38,617 nucleotides of DNA from Clostridia bacterium (lineage in GTDB: Bacteria; Bacillota; Clostridia; Christensenellales; Aristaeellaceae): NCBI GenBank assembly GCA_017936375.1, contig JAGBFR010000040.1, positions 1 to 38,617 of the forward strand, in the 5' to 3' direction. Shown here piece after piece: positions 8,064-17,041 of the stretch (positions are counted from its first letter, which is position 1; every line of letters begins with the position of its first letter). A program made the translations under genes and the position numbers. The notes beneath the pieces were generated by a model. That model saw only the letters and a list, made by a program, of their open reading frames with translations, did no database searches and was not told the DNA's origin.

Positions 8064-11000
8064 TCACTCAATCAGCAGCGTTACAATCTCATAGGGCTTG
8101 AGTTCAAGAGAAATCCTGCCGCCGCAGATCGCCTCTTCAGCCAGCCTGTCCTCCATCATCGACGCCCTGAATGCGTGCTCAGCCTCAAAGCCGAGGGTGA
8201 GCGCGGCCTTTGTCCGCTGCCCGAAGCATTCATACAGGCGAATCACCGTCGCTTCCCCGCCAAGGGCACGCTTGACGGACTCGATCATCACATTCCCGGC
8301 GTCAACCGCCGCAAAGGAAGCCGGAGCCTCATCGCCGCCATGGCCCGAGACTGCCGTCACCGGCACATTCAGCCTGTACGCCATCTCCGGCGTATTCGCC
8401 CCGCGCCAGTCGGCATCATGAGGCATGATGGAATAGGTAAAGACGTGCTCCTCCTGATCCGCCGTCGGGTTGGGCTCCGTGGAGCTCTTGAGCAGCGTCA
8501 GCGCAATGCCGTTTTCATCCGCGCTGTGGCCGTACTTGCAGTCGTTCATCAGGCTGAAGCCATAGCCGCCCTCGGAGACGTCCATCCACTTATGCGCGCA
8601 GACCTCAAAGCGCGCCACATCCCACGAGGTATTCTTGTGCGTCGCACGGCGGACATTGCCGAACTGAATGTCATACGTCGCCTCATTATAGAAGACGTCC
8701 GCCGGGAAATGCGCCTTGAGCATGTAATGCGGCTCCTTCCAGTCCACATACGTCTCAAAGTCGATGCGAGCGATATCCCGGTAGAAGACGATGTGCTGAA
8801 CGAGGAGCGAGCGGTTGATGCGGTACTCGCAGCGGATCTTCGTGAGCACAGGACCGCTCTCCACGACCTCGGCGGAGACCAGATCATCGACGTCCCAGCT
8901 CCGCTCGTCGTAGTAGATATTGATGTCCCATGCATCGTAGTTGTGCGGGCGATTCTCGTAGCAGACGATGCGGTTGAGCGCCTGCCCATCCCTGACCAGC
9001 TGCCTGCCGCAGCGCCGGTCGACGAGGGATACGATGCGCATCGCCGCATCGAACTCACCCTCAAAGTATGGCGTGCTGAATCGCTTTGTGTCGACGTCAA
9101 GCGCATCATCCTGCATCTCGCCGGATTCAAACCACATCGGCGCCGCGCCCATCGGCGGGAGGCCGCGCACGAACGCATACGCGCCATCCTTTGTCTGCTG
9201 CAGAGGATAGACGGCGCCGCGCTCATCCCTCAGCGCCATCACGCCTTCCGGCGCGTCAAGGCGGACGATATCCGCGCGCTCATGCGGAAGAGAGTTATAC
9301 AGAAGGACGTCGCCCCCCGCCTTCCCGCCAAGCGCTGCAAAGGCCTCATCCAGCAAAAGCCTCAGTTCCCTCTCAACCTGCTCATAGATCTCTTTCGAGT
9401 CGTCATAGACCTTTTTGATGGAGGAACCCGGCAGGATATCATGGAACTGCAGCGTCAGCACGCGCCGCCATATGGAGCGCAGCGCATCATTGGGATACGC
9501 AAGCCCGGCCGCCCTGCGCGCATATTCGCGCCAGAGCTCAACCTCGCGCAGCAAAAGCTCCGTCTTGCGGTTGCTCCGTTTGTTGCGCGCCATCGCCGTA
9601 TAGGTGCCGCGGTGATACTCAAGATACAACTCGCCCGACCACTTCGGCAGCCGCTTATTCCCCGCCACACGCTTTTCCAGCGCCTCAAAGAATTCGGACG
9701 GGAAGACCTGCGTTACCGCCGGAATGCCCTGCACGGGATGCTTCATCCGGCGGGCATTCTCGAGCATCCAGTCCGTCGGGCCGCCGCCGCCGTCGCCATA
9801 GCCATAGCTGACAGCAAAGTGGTTGTCCACGCCCTTCTGCTGGAAGCGCTGCCAGCCGCCCTTGATCTGCATCGGCGCAATCATCGCATTGTACGTCGTG
9901 AAGTAGGACAGGTCCTCATGCTTTTCATACGTTCCGCCGCCGGAATAATCGCGCGCGGGCGTAAAGTGCGTGAGCACCTCGCTGCCGTCGATGCCCTTCC
10001 ATCGGAAGGTGTCATAGGGCGAGAGGTTATACTCGCTCCACGAAAGCTTGCTGGTAAAGAAGTAGTCGACGCCGCTCTTTTTCAGGATCTGCGGCAGCGC
10101 CGCGCTGTAGCCAAAGACGTCAGGCAGCCACAGGATTCTGCTCCTGCGGCCGAATTCCGTCTCAAAGAACTCATTGCCGTAGAGCAGCTGGCGCACAAGC
10201 GACTCGCCGCCGGTGACATTGCAGTCCGCCTCAACCCACATGCCGCCCTCCGGCTCCCAGCGGCCGTCTGCAACCGCCTGGCGGATGCGCTCAAAGAGCT
10301 CCGGCTGATCCTCCTTAACGAACTGATACAGCTGCGCCTGAGACGACATGAACTTGAACTCCGGATACCGCTCCATGAGGTGGAGCATCGTCGCGAAGGA
10401 GCGCACCGCCTTGTGCCTCGTCTGATACAGATCCCACAGCCACGCCACATCGATATGCGTATGACCCACGATATCGGCATACGCCTCGGGCGTGATCTGG
10501 GCCAGCGGCTCATAGTAATGCACGCGCAGATGCTCCCGCGCCGCGGCGACAGACGCATGGAACGCCTCGCTGTGCGGATTGCGCAGGTCAAGCAGATTCA
10601 GCGCGTCGCTCAGGGTATAGAGCGCCTGCTCCCTGCTGCGGCAGCCGTCGGCCTCCAGCAGCGCCGCCTGATAGATCACGTCGATATCATACACCAGCTG
10701 CTCAACATCCGCGCAGACGTCCTGCAGCTGCAGATCAAGGCGCGGCGGCGTCAGATTGCGCGGACCGTGATTCGGCCATTCGCAGTTGGCGTATCCCTCC
10801 AGCAGGATGTCGTATCGCTTTCCGCCCTCCGCCTTCTTATCCAGCATGAGCACCGTGTGCTGCGTGTCAAACGCCTGCTCAATCCGTCCGTTTACCCAGA
10901 CGACAAACTGCGGATTGATCGCCTCCCACTGCCCCTCCCGGCCGGTGGTCATCAAAATGATCGCCTTGCCGGCAAAGTCCTGCGGGATCGTTACGCTGAA

Positions 11001-11186
11001 ACGGAAATTCATCCAGTCATGTTCCTTATCCGCGCCCCAGATTCCGCCGTTTACAAACGGTGCCATGGCCTCCTCGCCGCGGATTGCCGCCTCAATCCCC
11101 TCGACAGGCACGGACCTGCGGACAATCATCTCCCGGAGCACCTGAAGCATACGCCTCACGCGGGCGTCAAGCTGGTGCATCTGCAT
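8064..11186 (-). CDS. Alpha-mannosidase, glycoside hydrolase family 38
   Basis: 1,040 residues from the ATG at 11186; AAAGGTGG lies 7 bases upstream of this codon, while the ATG two codons earlier is too close and the longer open frame has no ribosome site. The GH38 catalytic domain shows HTHIDVAWLW (zinc ligands His244 and Asp246) and ILWLPDVFGY with the nucleophile Asp356. It is preceded by an N-terminal beta-sandwich (about 1-230) and followed by the GH38 middle and C-terminal beta domains. There is no signal peptide, so it acts in the cytoplasm and trims mannose from imported oligosaccharides. It fits the neighbouring transporter and amino-sugar genes, suggesting N-glycan-like or mannosylated substrates. 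Linkage specificity is not visible. Confidence 0.95.
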   Translation of the reverse strand: MQMHQLDARVRRMLQVLREMIVRRSVPVEGIEAAIRGEEAMAPFVNGGIWGADKEHDWMNFRFSVTIPQDFAGKAIILMTTGREGQWEAINPQFVVWVNGRIEQAFDTQHTVLMLDKKAEGGKRYDILLEGYANCEWPNHGPRNLTPPRLDLQLQDVCADVEQLVYDIDVIYQAALLEADGCRSREQALYTLSDALNLLDLRNPHSEAFHASVAAAREHLRVHYYEPLAQITPEAYADIVGHTHIDVAWLWDLYQTRHKAVRSFATMLHLMERYPEFKFMSSQAQLYQFVKEDQPELFERIRQAVADGRWEPEGGMWVEADCNVTGGESLVRQLLYGNEFFETEFGRRSRILWLPDVFGYSAALPQILKKSGVDYFFTSKLSWSEYNLSPYDTFRWKGIDGSEVLTHFTPARDYSGGGTYEKHEDLSYFTTYNAMIAPMQIKGGWQRFQQKGVDNHFAVSYGYGDGGGGPTDWMLENARRMKHPVQGIPAVTQVFPSEFFEALEKRVAGNKRLPKWSGELYLEYHRGTYTAMARNKRSNRKTELLLREVELWREYARRAAGLAYPNDALRSIWRRVLTLQFHDILPGSSIKKVYDDSKEIYEQVERELRLLLDEAFAALGGKAGGDVLLYNSLPHERADIVRLDAPEGVMALRDERGAVYPLQQTKDGAYAFVRGLPPMGAAPMWFESGEMQDDALDVDTKRFSTPYFEGEFDAAMRIVSLVDRRCGRQLVRDGQALNRIVCYENRPHNYDAWDINIYYDERSWDVDDLVSAEVVESGPVLTKIRCEYRINRSLLVQHIVFYRDIARIDFETYVDWKEPHYMLKAHFPADVFYNEATYDIQFGNVRRATHKNTSWDVARFEVCAHKWMDVSEGGYGFSLMNDCKYGHSADENGIALTLLKSSTEPNPTADQEEHVFTYSIMPHDADWRGANTPEMAYRLNVPVTAVSGHGGDEAPASFAAVDAGNVMIESVKRALGGEATVIRLYECFGQRTKAALTLGFEAEHAFRASMMEDRLAEEAICGGRISLELKPYEIVTLLIE

Positions 11187-11259
11187 CTTCATTCCACCTT
11201 TCGCAGCATTCTGCCGGCATCCCGGCAGATCATTCCAGTCACACATTGGCGCTGCCTGA

Positions 11260-11277
11260 GCGAAGCATTCGCTTCGC
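11260..11277. other. Short hairpin in the esterase/mannosidase spacer
   Basis: GCGAAGC-attc-GCTTCGC forms a perfect 7-bp stem in the 228-base spacer between the esterase stop and the mannosidase start. There is no T run, so it is not a convincing terminator; it could be an mRNA processing or stability element. On the minus strand, TTGCGC and TATGCT 18 bases apart further upstream could be a weak mannosidase promoter. Nothing else is seen in the spacer. Confidence 0.3.
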
Positions 11278-11414
11278 CCATGGCCATTTATTCTGAATAT
11301 CAGCATAACACCGGCAGCCTGCGCAGCGCAATAGCCTATAGCGCATTTGAAAAGCGAGCCGGCATTGCGAGGATGCCGGGACAGCCGGGAATCAGGCCGT
11401 CTGCAGCATGGATC

Positions 11415-12353
11415 TCATATTCTCCCCGCAAACATCTTCTTCATATAGGCAATCCGCTTGGCGATCATCTTCTGCGAAGTCGGCGCATGGAACACCGTAT
11501 CGAATCCATGCATGGTCCCCTTCGCCTCGTGGAATTCGACCTCGACGCCTTCGTCCCTCAGCAGCTGCGCATACAGCACGCCGTCATCATGCAGGCAGTC
11601 AAACTCGGCCACTTCCACATACGCCGGCGGGAGATCTGCATGGCTCTCCGCCTCCACAGGGGAGCGGTAAGCCAGCGGCGTGGCAGAAGGATCCGGGTTC
11701 ATAATCGGACCGACCTTTTTGGAAAGCGTCGAGTTCCACATAGGCGTATCGGTATACTTGCGGTAGGACTCGCTGTTATTCCGTCCATCAAGCCACGGAA
11801 ACACCAGCAGCTGGAACAGCGGACGCACGGCAGCGTGCCGGTCTCTGGCCATCATGCAGGATGTAACGGTCAGCGTGCCGCCCGCGCTGTCTCCGGCGAC
11901 GCCAATCCGCTCACGGTCGACGCCCAGCTCAGCCGCATGCTCATACACCCAGCACAGCGCCGCATAGCAGTCCTCCTGCGGTGTCGGAAACGGGTGCTTT
12001 GGCGCCAGGCGATAACGGACATAGACCACTTTGCAGCGCGCCTCTTTCGCATACGTCATCGCCAGCTTAAAATGACTGTCGGAGCCCTCAAACACAAATC
12101 CGCCGCCGTGAAAATGCACAAGGCACGGCGCAGGCTCGCTCAGACCTTCAGGGGTCAGAATGAATATTTCAATTTCACCGCCCTGATAGCCCGGAATCCA
12201 TCTCGACTGAACCTTCAGCTGCGGATCCTTCCACAGGAACTTCGGCGTTTTCATGCCCATCTGGGCCAGCAGCACAAAACGGCGGCTCATGGGCGGCGCA
12301 AACAGATTGAAGGGAAAGAACTCCTTGCTGATGGGGTATTTCGATTTAGCCAC
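11415..12353 (-). CDS. Alpha/beta-hydrolase, acetyl-esterase (HSL family)
   Basis: 312 residues starting with GTG at 12353, with GGAGGG 5 bases upstream. It has the hormone-sensitive-lipase family oxyanion motif HFHGGGFVF and the nucleophile elbow GDSAGG, followed by the Asp/His region near the C terminus (EFDCLHDDG and TMHGFD). These enzymes hydrolyse short acyl esters, and members near glycosidase genes often remove acetyl groups from sugars. No signal peptide is present, so it is cytoplasmic. It is upstream of and co-oriented with the mannosidase and has a good promoter of its own. Deacetylation of imported glycan is an inference. Confidence 0.88.
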   Translation of the reverse strand: MAKSKYPISKEFFPFNLFAPPMSRRFVLLAQMGMKTPKFLWKDPQLKVQSRWIPGYQGGEIEIFILTPEGLSEPAPCLVHFHGGGFVFEGSDSHFKLAMTYAKEARCKVVYVRYRLAPKHPFPTPQEDCYAALCWVYEHAAELGVDRERIGVAGDSAGGTLTVTSCMMARDRHAAVRPLFQLLVFPWLDGRNNSESYRKYTDTPMWNSTLSKKVGPIMNPDPSATPLAYRSPVEAESHADLPPAYVEVAEFDCLHDDGVLYAQLLRDEGVEVEFHEAKGTMHGFDTVFHAPTSQKMIAKRIAYMKKMFAGRI

Positions 12354-12393
12354 GCTTACCCTCCATACCTATATCAAAAGATATTGCATATTC

Positions 12394-12422
12394 ATTATAC
12401 ACGACAATCAGCGGGCTGTCAC
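12394..12422 (-). promoter_or_regulatory. Sigma-A type promoter of the esterase gene
   Basis: On the minus strand GTGACA (-35, 12417-12422) and TATAAT (-10, 12394-12399) are separated by 17 bases, about 40 bases before the GTG start. Confidence 0.7.
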
Positions 12423-12494
12423 GGTTCTTATGACATGCGCCGAAAAGTCTCTTCCGCGCCCTGCCGCAGAAGGGTTGCGATGAAGTGATTATAC

Positions 12495-12524
12495 AAAAAA
12501 CACAGCACCCCCGAGGGGGTGCTG
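12495..12524 (-). terminator. Terminator of the LRR-lipase gene
   Basis: A 10-bp stem (12503-12512 with 12515-12524) is followed on the minus strand by TGTTTTTT. It begins 9 bases after the LRR-lipase stop codon. The preceding bases 12448-12480 contain a CGCGCCCTGCCGCAG module that recurs near 25060-25085. Confidence 0.85.
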
Positions 12525-12532
12525 CGTTCTGC

Positions 12533-15500
12533 TCACTGCAGGCTTTCCATCCACTTGATGTAGGTCTCGGAGCTGTGCGTCGCGCCGGCGTCCTTGGCGA
12601 TCTCCGCGAGGTTCAGCTTCAGCTGGAAGTCCTTCTCATCGCTTACATCGTCATACACCTGGAAGCCCGCGCTGACGAGGAACATCACAATCTTGTGCGC
12701 GGTATAGGTTTCCTCCGTCTTCATCTCCGCGATAAGCGCGCTCTGGAAGGCGTCCAGCTGCTCGATGCCCGCCAGCCAGTCGACCACCTGATTCATGGTG
12801 GTGACGTCCGTCAGCTGTACGCCAAAGGCCGTCTCTCCGTTGTTGAGCTGCTGTGTCGTGCCGTAGCGGCCGAATCCCCAGTCCTCCAGCGGCACACGCG
12901 GCACGAGATCGCCGCCGAGATTGTAGTTGAATACGTTCGTCGCGCCGCTCACGCTGCCCGTCTTCACGGTCGGGCAGGCGAATGTGTAGCAGTGTACGTT
13001 GTTTCGCGCAAAGCCGTCCTCCATCAGCCAGCTGCCGGCGAGGATGTTGGCGACCGCCGCGCCGCGGCTGTGGCCCGTGACCCAGACCTTGCACTTTGCC
13101 ATCGAGCCGCCCTCCGGCCAGTGTTCATCCACATATTCGCTGAAATGCTCGCGCACCGCCTCTGCCGCCACAGAGAAGCCGTAGTGGTATTCATCCGGCC
13201 CGGCGAAGGTAAAGTCGCTGATCCATTCCTGCACGGAGTCGGGGCGCGTGCCGCGGCAGATGAGGGCGTACAGGCGCGTCGTCTCGCCCTCGCTGTCGAG
13301 CACGTCCTTGTAGCCGAAGAAGTGGCCGATGGTGTGCTCACCGGAGTTGAGCGAGTAGTACTCGATCGCCTCAAAGCCCAGCGCCGTCAGATTTCTGCGC
13401 AGCTTGTTCACGTCGTATGCCGCATTGGACAGCACGACGGATTCATAGCGCAGGTCGCTGTTAATCGCGCCGCTGCCGCTCAGCAGCGCGGCGTCCAGCT
13501 TCGCGGCGCGCTCGATTTCCTCGTCTCTCGTGGCGATCCGGAAGTGCGTCTCCTCCAGCGTGTATTCCTTCGCGCTGACGTAGGCCGTCACGCGGTAGGT
13601 ATATATGCCGGGCTTGAGGCTGCTGAAGTCAAGCGCGCTCTGCGCGTCGGCAACGTTAAACTCGGAGGCCTCCTTCTGCAGGAAGTAGCTGAGCACATCC
13701 TCGCCCTTGATGTCGTCGTGGACGACAACCTTGACCGTTCCGGTCGCAAACCTGAATTTGACCGTGCCCGTGATGGAGAACTCTTCGCCCTCGCTGAAGA
13801 TGCCGGTCGGGCTGGATGCATCGTAGATCTTGGCCCAGATGGTGTCGTCCGCCGATACGGTGAATACATTCTCCGCCAGCGTCTCGGTCACGCCGCCGAC
13901 GGTCGCCGTCAGGCGGAAGAGGTAGCGGCCCTGCTCCAGCGCCGCGAAGTCGAACGCGTCGCCCACCGTGGTCAGCAGCGGAATGTATGTCGCATCCGTC
14001 TGCTTGTTCGCGCCCTGAATCCACTCGCTGCCGTCCGCGTTGTAGACGGCGGCGGATACGTGCGTCACCGTCTGGTTCGAGCGGATGAAGCCGAGGATCG
14101 TGAAGTCCTCGCCCAGCGGAAGCGTATCCTTGGGCAGGTTCTCGTTGTCAAGCGACAGGTAATTGAAGGGGATGTCATGCGCCTTCAGGTGCTTGTAGGC
14201 CGCGGTGCCCCATTCGCACTCGGCGGTCAGATTGCCGCAGTCCGCGAAGGCGTCCTTGCCGATGATCTGCACCGAGGCGGGGATGCGGACCTTCTTCAGG
14301 CTTCCGCAGTTCATGAATGCGCCCTGCTGGATCTCCACCAGCGTGCTGGGCAGCACGACCTCCTCGATGTACTCGCAGTCGGTAAAGGCGAAGTACGGGA
14401 TCGTCATCACGCCCTCCGGCACCACGATCTTCTTGATCAGCGGGCAGCCGCCCACCTGATAGGCGCCGTATTCCGGGCCCGTCAGCGCCTGACCCACATA
14501 GGTGTCGTCCCAGCTGAGCGGGTAGTGGAAGGATTCCAGCGCCGTGCAGCCGGAGAAGATGCTCTGCTCGATGTGCTTCACGCTGTCGGGCAGGTCCGCC
14601 TCCTTGAGGCTCGTGCAGCCGGAGAAGGCGTAGCCGTCGATGTGCAGCAGCCCCTCCTTGAAGTGCACATCCTCAAGGCCCGTGCAGCCGCTGAATGCGC
14701 CGTATCCGATCTCCAGCAGCGAGCTGGGCAGGTAGACCTCCTTGAGACCGGTGTGCTGAGAGAAGATGTCGCGGGGGAGCTTTGTCACGCCCTCCGGGAT
14801 GGCGATCACATTCAGGTTCGGGCAGTTGTCAAATATCCAGTCCACGCGCTCCAGGCTGACCGGATAGTGGAATTTCTCCAGCGCCGTGCAGTTGTGGAAG
14901 GCCTCGTAGTCGATCTCCTTCACGCTGTCGGGCAGGTTGACCGCCGTCAGGCTCTCGCAGCCCCTGAAGGCCCTGACGCCGATGGTCTCAAGGCCATTCT
15001 TGAAGGTCACCGTCTTCAGCCCTTTGCTGTTCTCGAAGGCGCAGTCTCCGATCTCCCGCAGCGATGCAGGCAGCTCCACCTCTTCGATGATGGCGTTGTC
15101 AGAGAATGCGCCGGGCGCGACCCTCGCCGTCCCCTCGGGAATGATGATCTTCTTCAGGTTCGTGCAGCCCTCAAAGGCGCTGCTGATTGCGTATTCGGCA
15201 TTGCTCAATCCCACCGGGTAGACAAATGACGTCAGCCCGGTGCAGTTGTTGAACGCGCGGGCGCCGATGTACGTCACCGACGGCGGCAGCAGGATCTCCT
15301 TGAGGCCCGTGCAGCCGCTGAAGGCCAGCTGGCCGACCTTCACAAGCGTCGAGGGCAGCGTGATGCTCTCCAGCGATGCCGCGTCTCTGAATACATACTC
15401 CGGCAGGCAGGTGACGCCCTCCGGCACCTCGATGGTCTTGAGGCTGGTGCAGCCGTAGAAATAGCCGCCCACGCCGTAGCCCTGATCCTCCGTGAGGTTG

Positions 15501-16867
15501 ACGGGGTAGCCCACCTTCGTCAGCGCCGTGCAGCCGCTGAGCACGCCGCTGCCCAGATGGGTCACGCTCTTGGGGAAGCTGATGCGCGTGAGGCTCGTGC
15601 AGTTGGCGAATGCGCCCCCGCCGATCTTTTCCACGGCGGCAAGGTCCACCTTGCGCAGGTTTGCGCAGTCGGAGAAGGCCCGCTCGCCGATCACCTTCAC
15701 GTTGAAGGGGAGGATCAGCAGGCGCAGGCTCTCGCAGCCGTCGTAGCCAAAGCCCCAGTTGTCCGTGAAGGCCTCCATGCCGATCTCCACGACCGGCACG
15801 CCCGCGATCGTCTCCGGGATGACCACGCTCGAGCCCTCGCCGACGTAGCCGGTGATGACGGCCTCCGTCTCGCTGCGCAGCTCGTAGGTGAAGTCGCTCT
15901 CCGGCGCATAGGCCATACCGGCCACCGTCACCGGCTCCGAGACCATGCTCAGCTGCACGCCGTTTGCGTCCACCGCCGTGACCGTCAGGATGTACTCACC
16001 CTCCCTGTCCGGATCATAGCTGTAGGCATACCTCGACGACATGCTGTCGATCTCCACGCCGTCGCATGTCAGGCTGCAGGTGATGACCTCGCCGTCGCCG
16101 CCGTCGATCGACAGGCTCCATTCGATCGTCTCGCCGATCGCCGCGCTCGTGCGGTCCGGCGTGACGGAGATGAACCTGAGCGGCCTGGGCACGACCGTCA
16201 CGGGCGCAGAGGACGCCGTGGCCACGTTGCCCTTCGCGTCGGTGATGGTCACCTGCAGCACATACGTGCCCGTCCGCCACATGTAGGAATGAGCCTTCGG
16301 GCTCGTGCTGCTCCAGTAGCTGCTCATCTCGCCGTTGCGCAGGAGCACATAGTCATAGCTGAAGGGCGCATAGCTGCCCGCCGCGTCGACCGTCCATCTG
16401 CCATAGCCGTCGATCTCGACCGTCGTTTCTTCCGGCAGGACGCTCCTGATGACGATCGGCATGTCCAGCATGGTGTAGGCGATGCCGTGCGCCTCGCAGT
16501 ACGCCTTGGCATAGCTGCCGTCCATAACGGTCGCCGTCAGCCCGCTCACGCCGTCAAAGGCGTCGTCCGCGATCATGGTCAGCGACGCAGGCAGCTCGAT
16601 GGCCGTCAGGCCGGAGTCGGCGAACGCCCTCGCCCGGATCTCCTCCACGCCCTCCGGCACGATCACGCGCTCGATGGCGGCGCTGCCATAGAACGTCTCT
16701 TCCTCGATGACCGTCAGCTGCGCAGGCAGGGTGATGATCTTCTCTTCGTCCGCCGCCGCGCTCTCCGTGGCCGCCGTCTCCGTCTGCGCGCCTTCAGCCG
16801 CCGCGCAGGCAAAGAGCATGACCGCCGTCAGAAAGAGGACGATGTACTTCTTCCATTCGTGTTTCAT
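12533..16867 (-). CDS. Secreted BspA-like leucine-rich-repeat protein with C-terminal class-3 lipase domain
   Basis: 1,444 residues from the ATG at 16867 (GGGAGG 8 bases upstream). The N terminus is a signal peptide ending MLFAC, which could be a lipobox. Domain order: a short LRR_5 block (about 40-110), two Ig/PKD-like beta modules (about 140-325), a long run of BspA-like LRR_5 repeats (about 335-920, with the pattern IGxxAFxxCxxL), two beta-sandwich modules (about 930-1130), and a class-3 lipase domain (about 1150-1444). The lipase part has nucleophile elbow GHSRG (Ser1267), the DLVPRVP acid (Asp1320) and a C-terminal HSSETY histidine (His1431), so the triad looks intact. LRR_5 arrays usually mediate surface binding. 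The combination implies a cell-bound or secreted lipase or esterase with an adhesive stalk. It is monocistronic, with its own promoter and terminator. Confidence 0.88.
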   Translation of the reverse strand: MKHEWKKYIVLFLTAVMLFACAAAEGAQTETAATESAAADEEKIITLPAQLTVIEEETFYGSAAIERVIVPEGVEEIRARAFADSGLTAIELPASLTMIADDAFDGVSGLTATVMDGSYAKAYCEAHGIAYTMLDMPIVIRSVLPEETTVEIDGYGRWTVDAAGSYAPFSYDYVLLRNGEMSSYWSSTSPKAHSYMWRTGTYVLQVTITDAKGNVATASSAPVTVVPRPLRFISVTPDRTSAAIGETIEWSLSIDGGDGEVITCSLTCDGVEIDSMSSRYAYSYDPDREGEYILTVTAVDANGVQLSMVSEPVTVAGMAYAPESDFTYELRSETEAVITGYVGEGSSVVIPETIAGVPVVEIGMEAFTDNWGFGYDGCESLRLLILPFNVKVIGERAFSDCANLRKVDLAAVEKIGGGAFANCTSLTRISFPKSVTHLGSGVLSGCTALTKVGYPVNLTEDQGYGVGGYFYGCTSLKTIEVPEGVTCLPEYVFRDAASLESITLPSTLVKVGQLAFSGCTGLKEILLPPSVTYIGARAFNNCTGLTSFVYPVGLSNAEYAISSAFEGCTNLKKIIIPEGTARVAPGAFSDNAIIEEVELPASLREIGDCAFENSKGLKTVTFKNGLETIGVRAFRGCESLTAVNLPDSVKEIDYEAFHNCTALEKFHYPVSLERVDWIFDNCPNLNVIAIPEGVTKLPRDIFSQHTGLKEVYLPSSLLEIGYGAFSGCTGLEDVHFKEGLLHIDGYAFSGCTSLKEADLPDSVKHIEQSIFSGCTALESFHYPLSWDDTYVGQALTGPEYGAYQVGGCPLIKKIVVPEGVMTIPYFAFTDCEYIEEVVLPSTLVEIQQGAFMNCGSLKKVRIPASVQIIGKDAFADCGNLTAECEWGTAAYKHLKAHDIPFNYLSLDNENLPKDTLPLGEDFTILGFIRSNQTVTHVSAAVYNADGSEWIQGANKQTDATYIPLLTTVGDAFDFAALEQGRYLFRLTATVGGVTETLAENVFTVSADDTIWAKIYDASSPTGIFSEGEEFSITGTVKFRFATGTVKVVVHDDIKGEDVLSYFLQKEASEFNVADAQSALDFSSLKPGIYTYRVTAYVSAKEYTLEETHFRIATRDEEIERAAKLDAALLSGSGAINSDLRYESVVLSNAAYDVNKLRRNLTALGFEAIEYYSLNSGEHTIGHFFGYKDVLDSEGETTRLYALICRGTRPDSVQEWISDFTFAGPDEYHYGFSVAAEAVREHFSEYVDEHWPEGGSMAKCKVWVTGHSRGAAVANILAGSWLMEDGFARNNVHCYTFACPTVKTGSVSGATNVFNYNLGGDLVPRVPLEDWGFGRYGTTQQLNNGETAFGVQLTDVTTMNQVVDWLAGIEQLDAFQSALIAEMKTEETYTAHKIVMFLVSAGFQVYDDVSDEKDFQLKLNLAEIAKDAGATHSSETYIKWMESLQ

Positions 16868-16898
16868 GATTCGCGCCTCCCGGTATTCCAATGGATAT

Positions 16899-16907
16899 AA
16901 TATAGCA
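16899..16907 (-). promoter_or_regulatory. Extended -10 promoter of the LRR-lipase gene
   Basis: Minus-strand TGCTATATT lies about 35 bases before the ATG. The -35 position (TTTATT) is poor. Confidence 0.45.
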
Positions 16908-17011
16908 CGTTTTGTGCGGAAAATAAAGGGAAAAACGCTGCGGCGCCAAAGCCCGCGCCGTATCTCCCGTCACCCCCGTCTCCCCATGTGCGACCCGCGC
17001 ACGCTTCATTC

Positions 17012-17037
17012 AAAAAGCACCCCTCGGGGTGCTTTTT
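17012..17037. terminator. Terminator of the first InlB-repeat gene
   Basis: The stem AAAAAGCACCCC/GGGGTGCTTTTT has a TC loop and T runs on both strands. It lies 5 bases after the stop of the minus-strand gene. The same hairpin recurs at 19977-20003 after the paralogue. Confidence 0.9.
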
Positions 17038-17041
17038 GCGC

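Noticed and set aside
8175-12488. 1,437-codon open frame on the plus strand
   Set aside because: It is the antisense shadow of the GH38 and esterase genes, with low-complexity His/Arg-rich translation and no ribosome site.
12485-15229. 914-codon open frame on the plus strand
   Set aside because: Antisense of the LRR-lipase gene; composition biased and no known motif.
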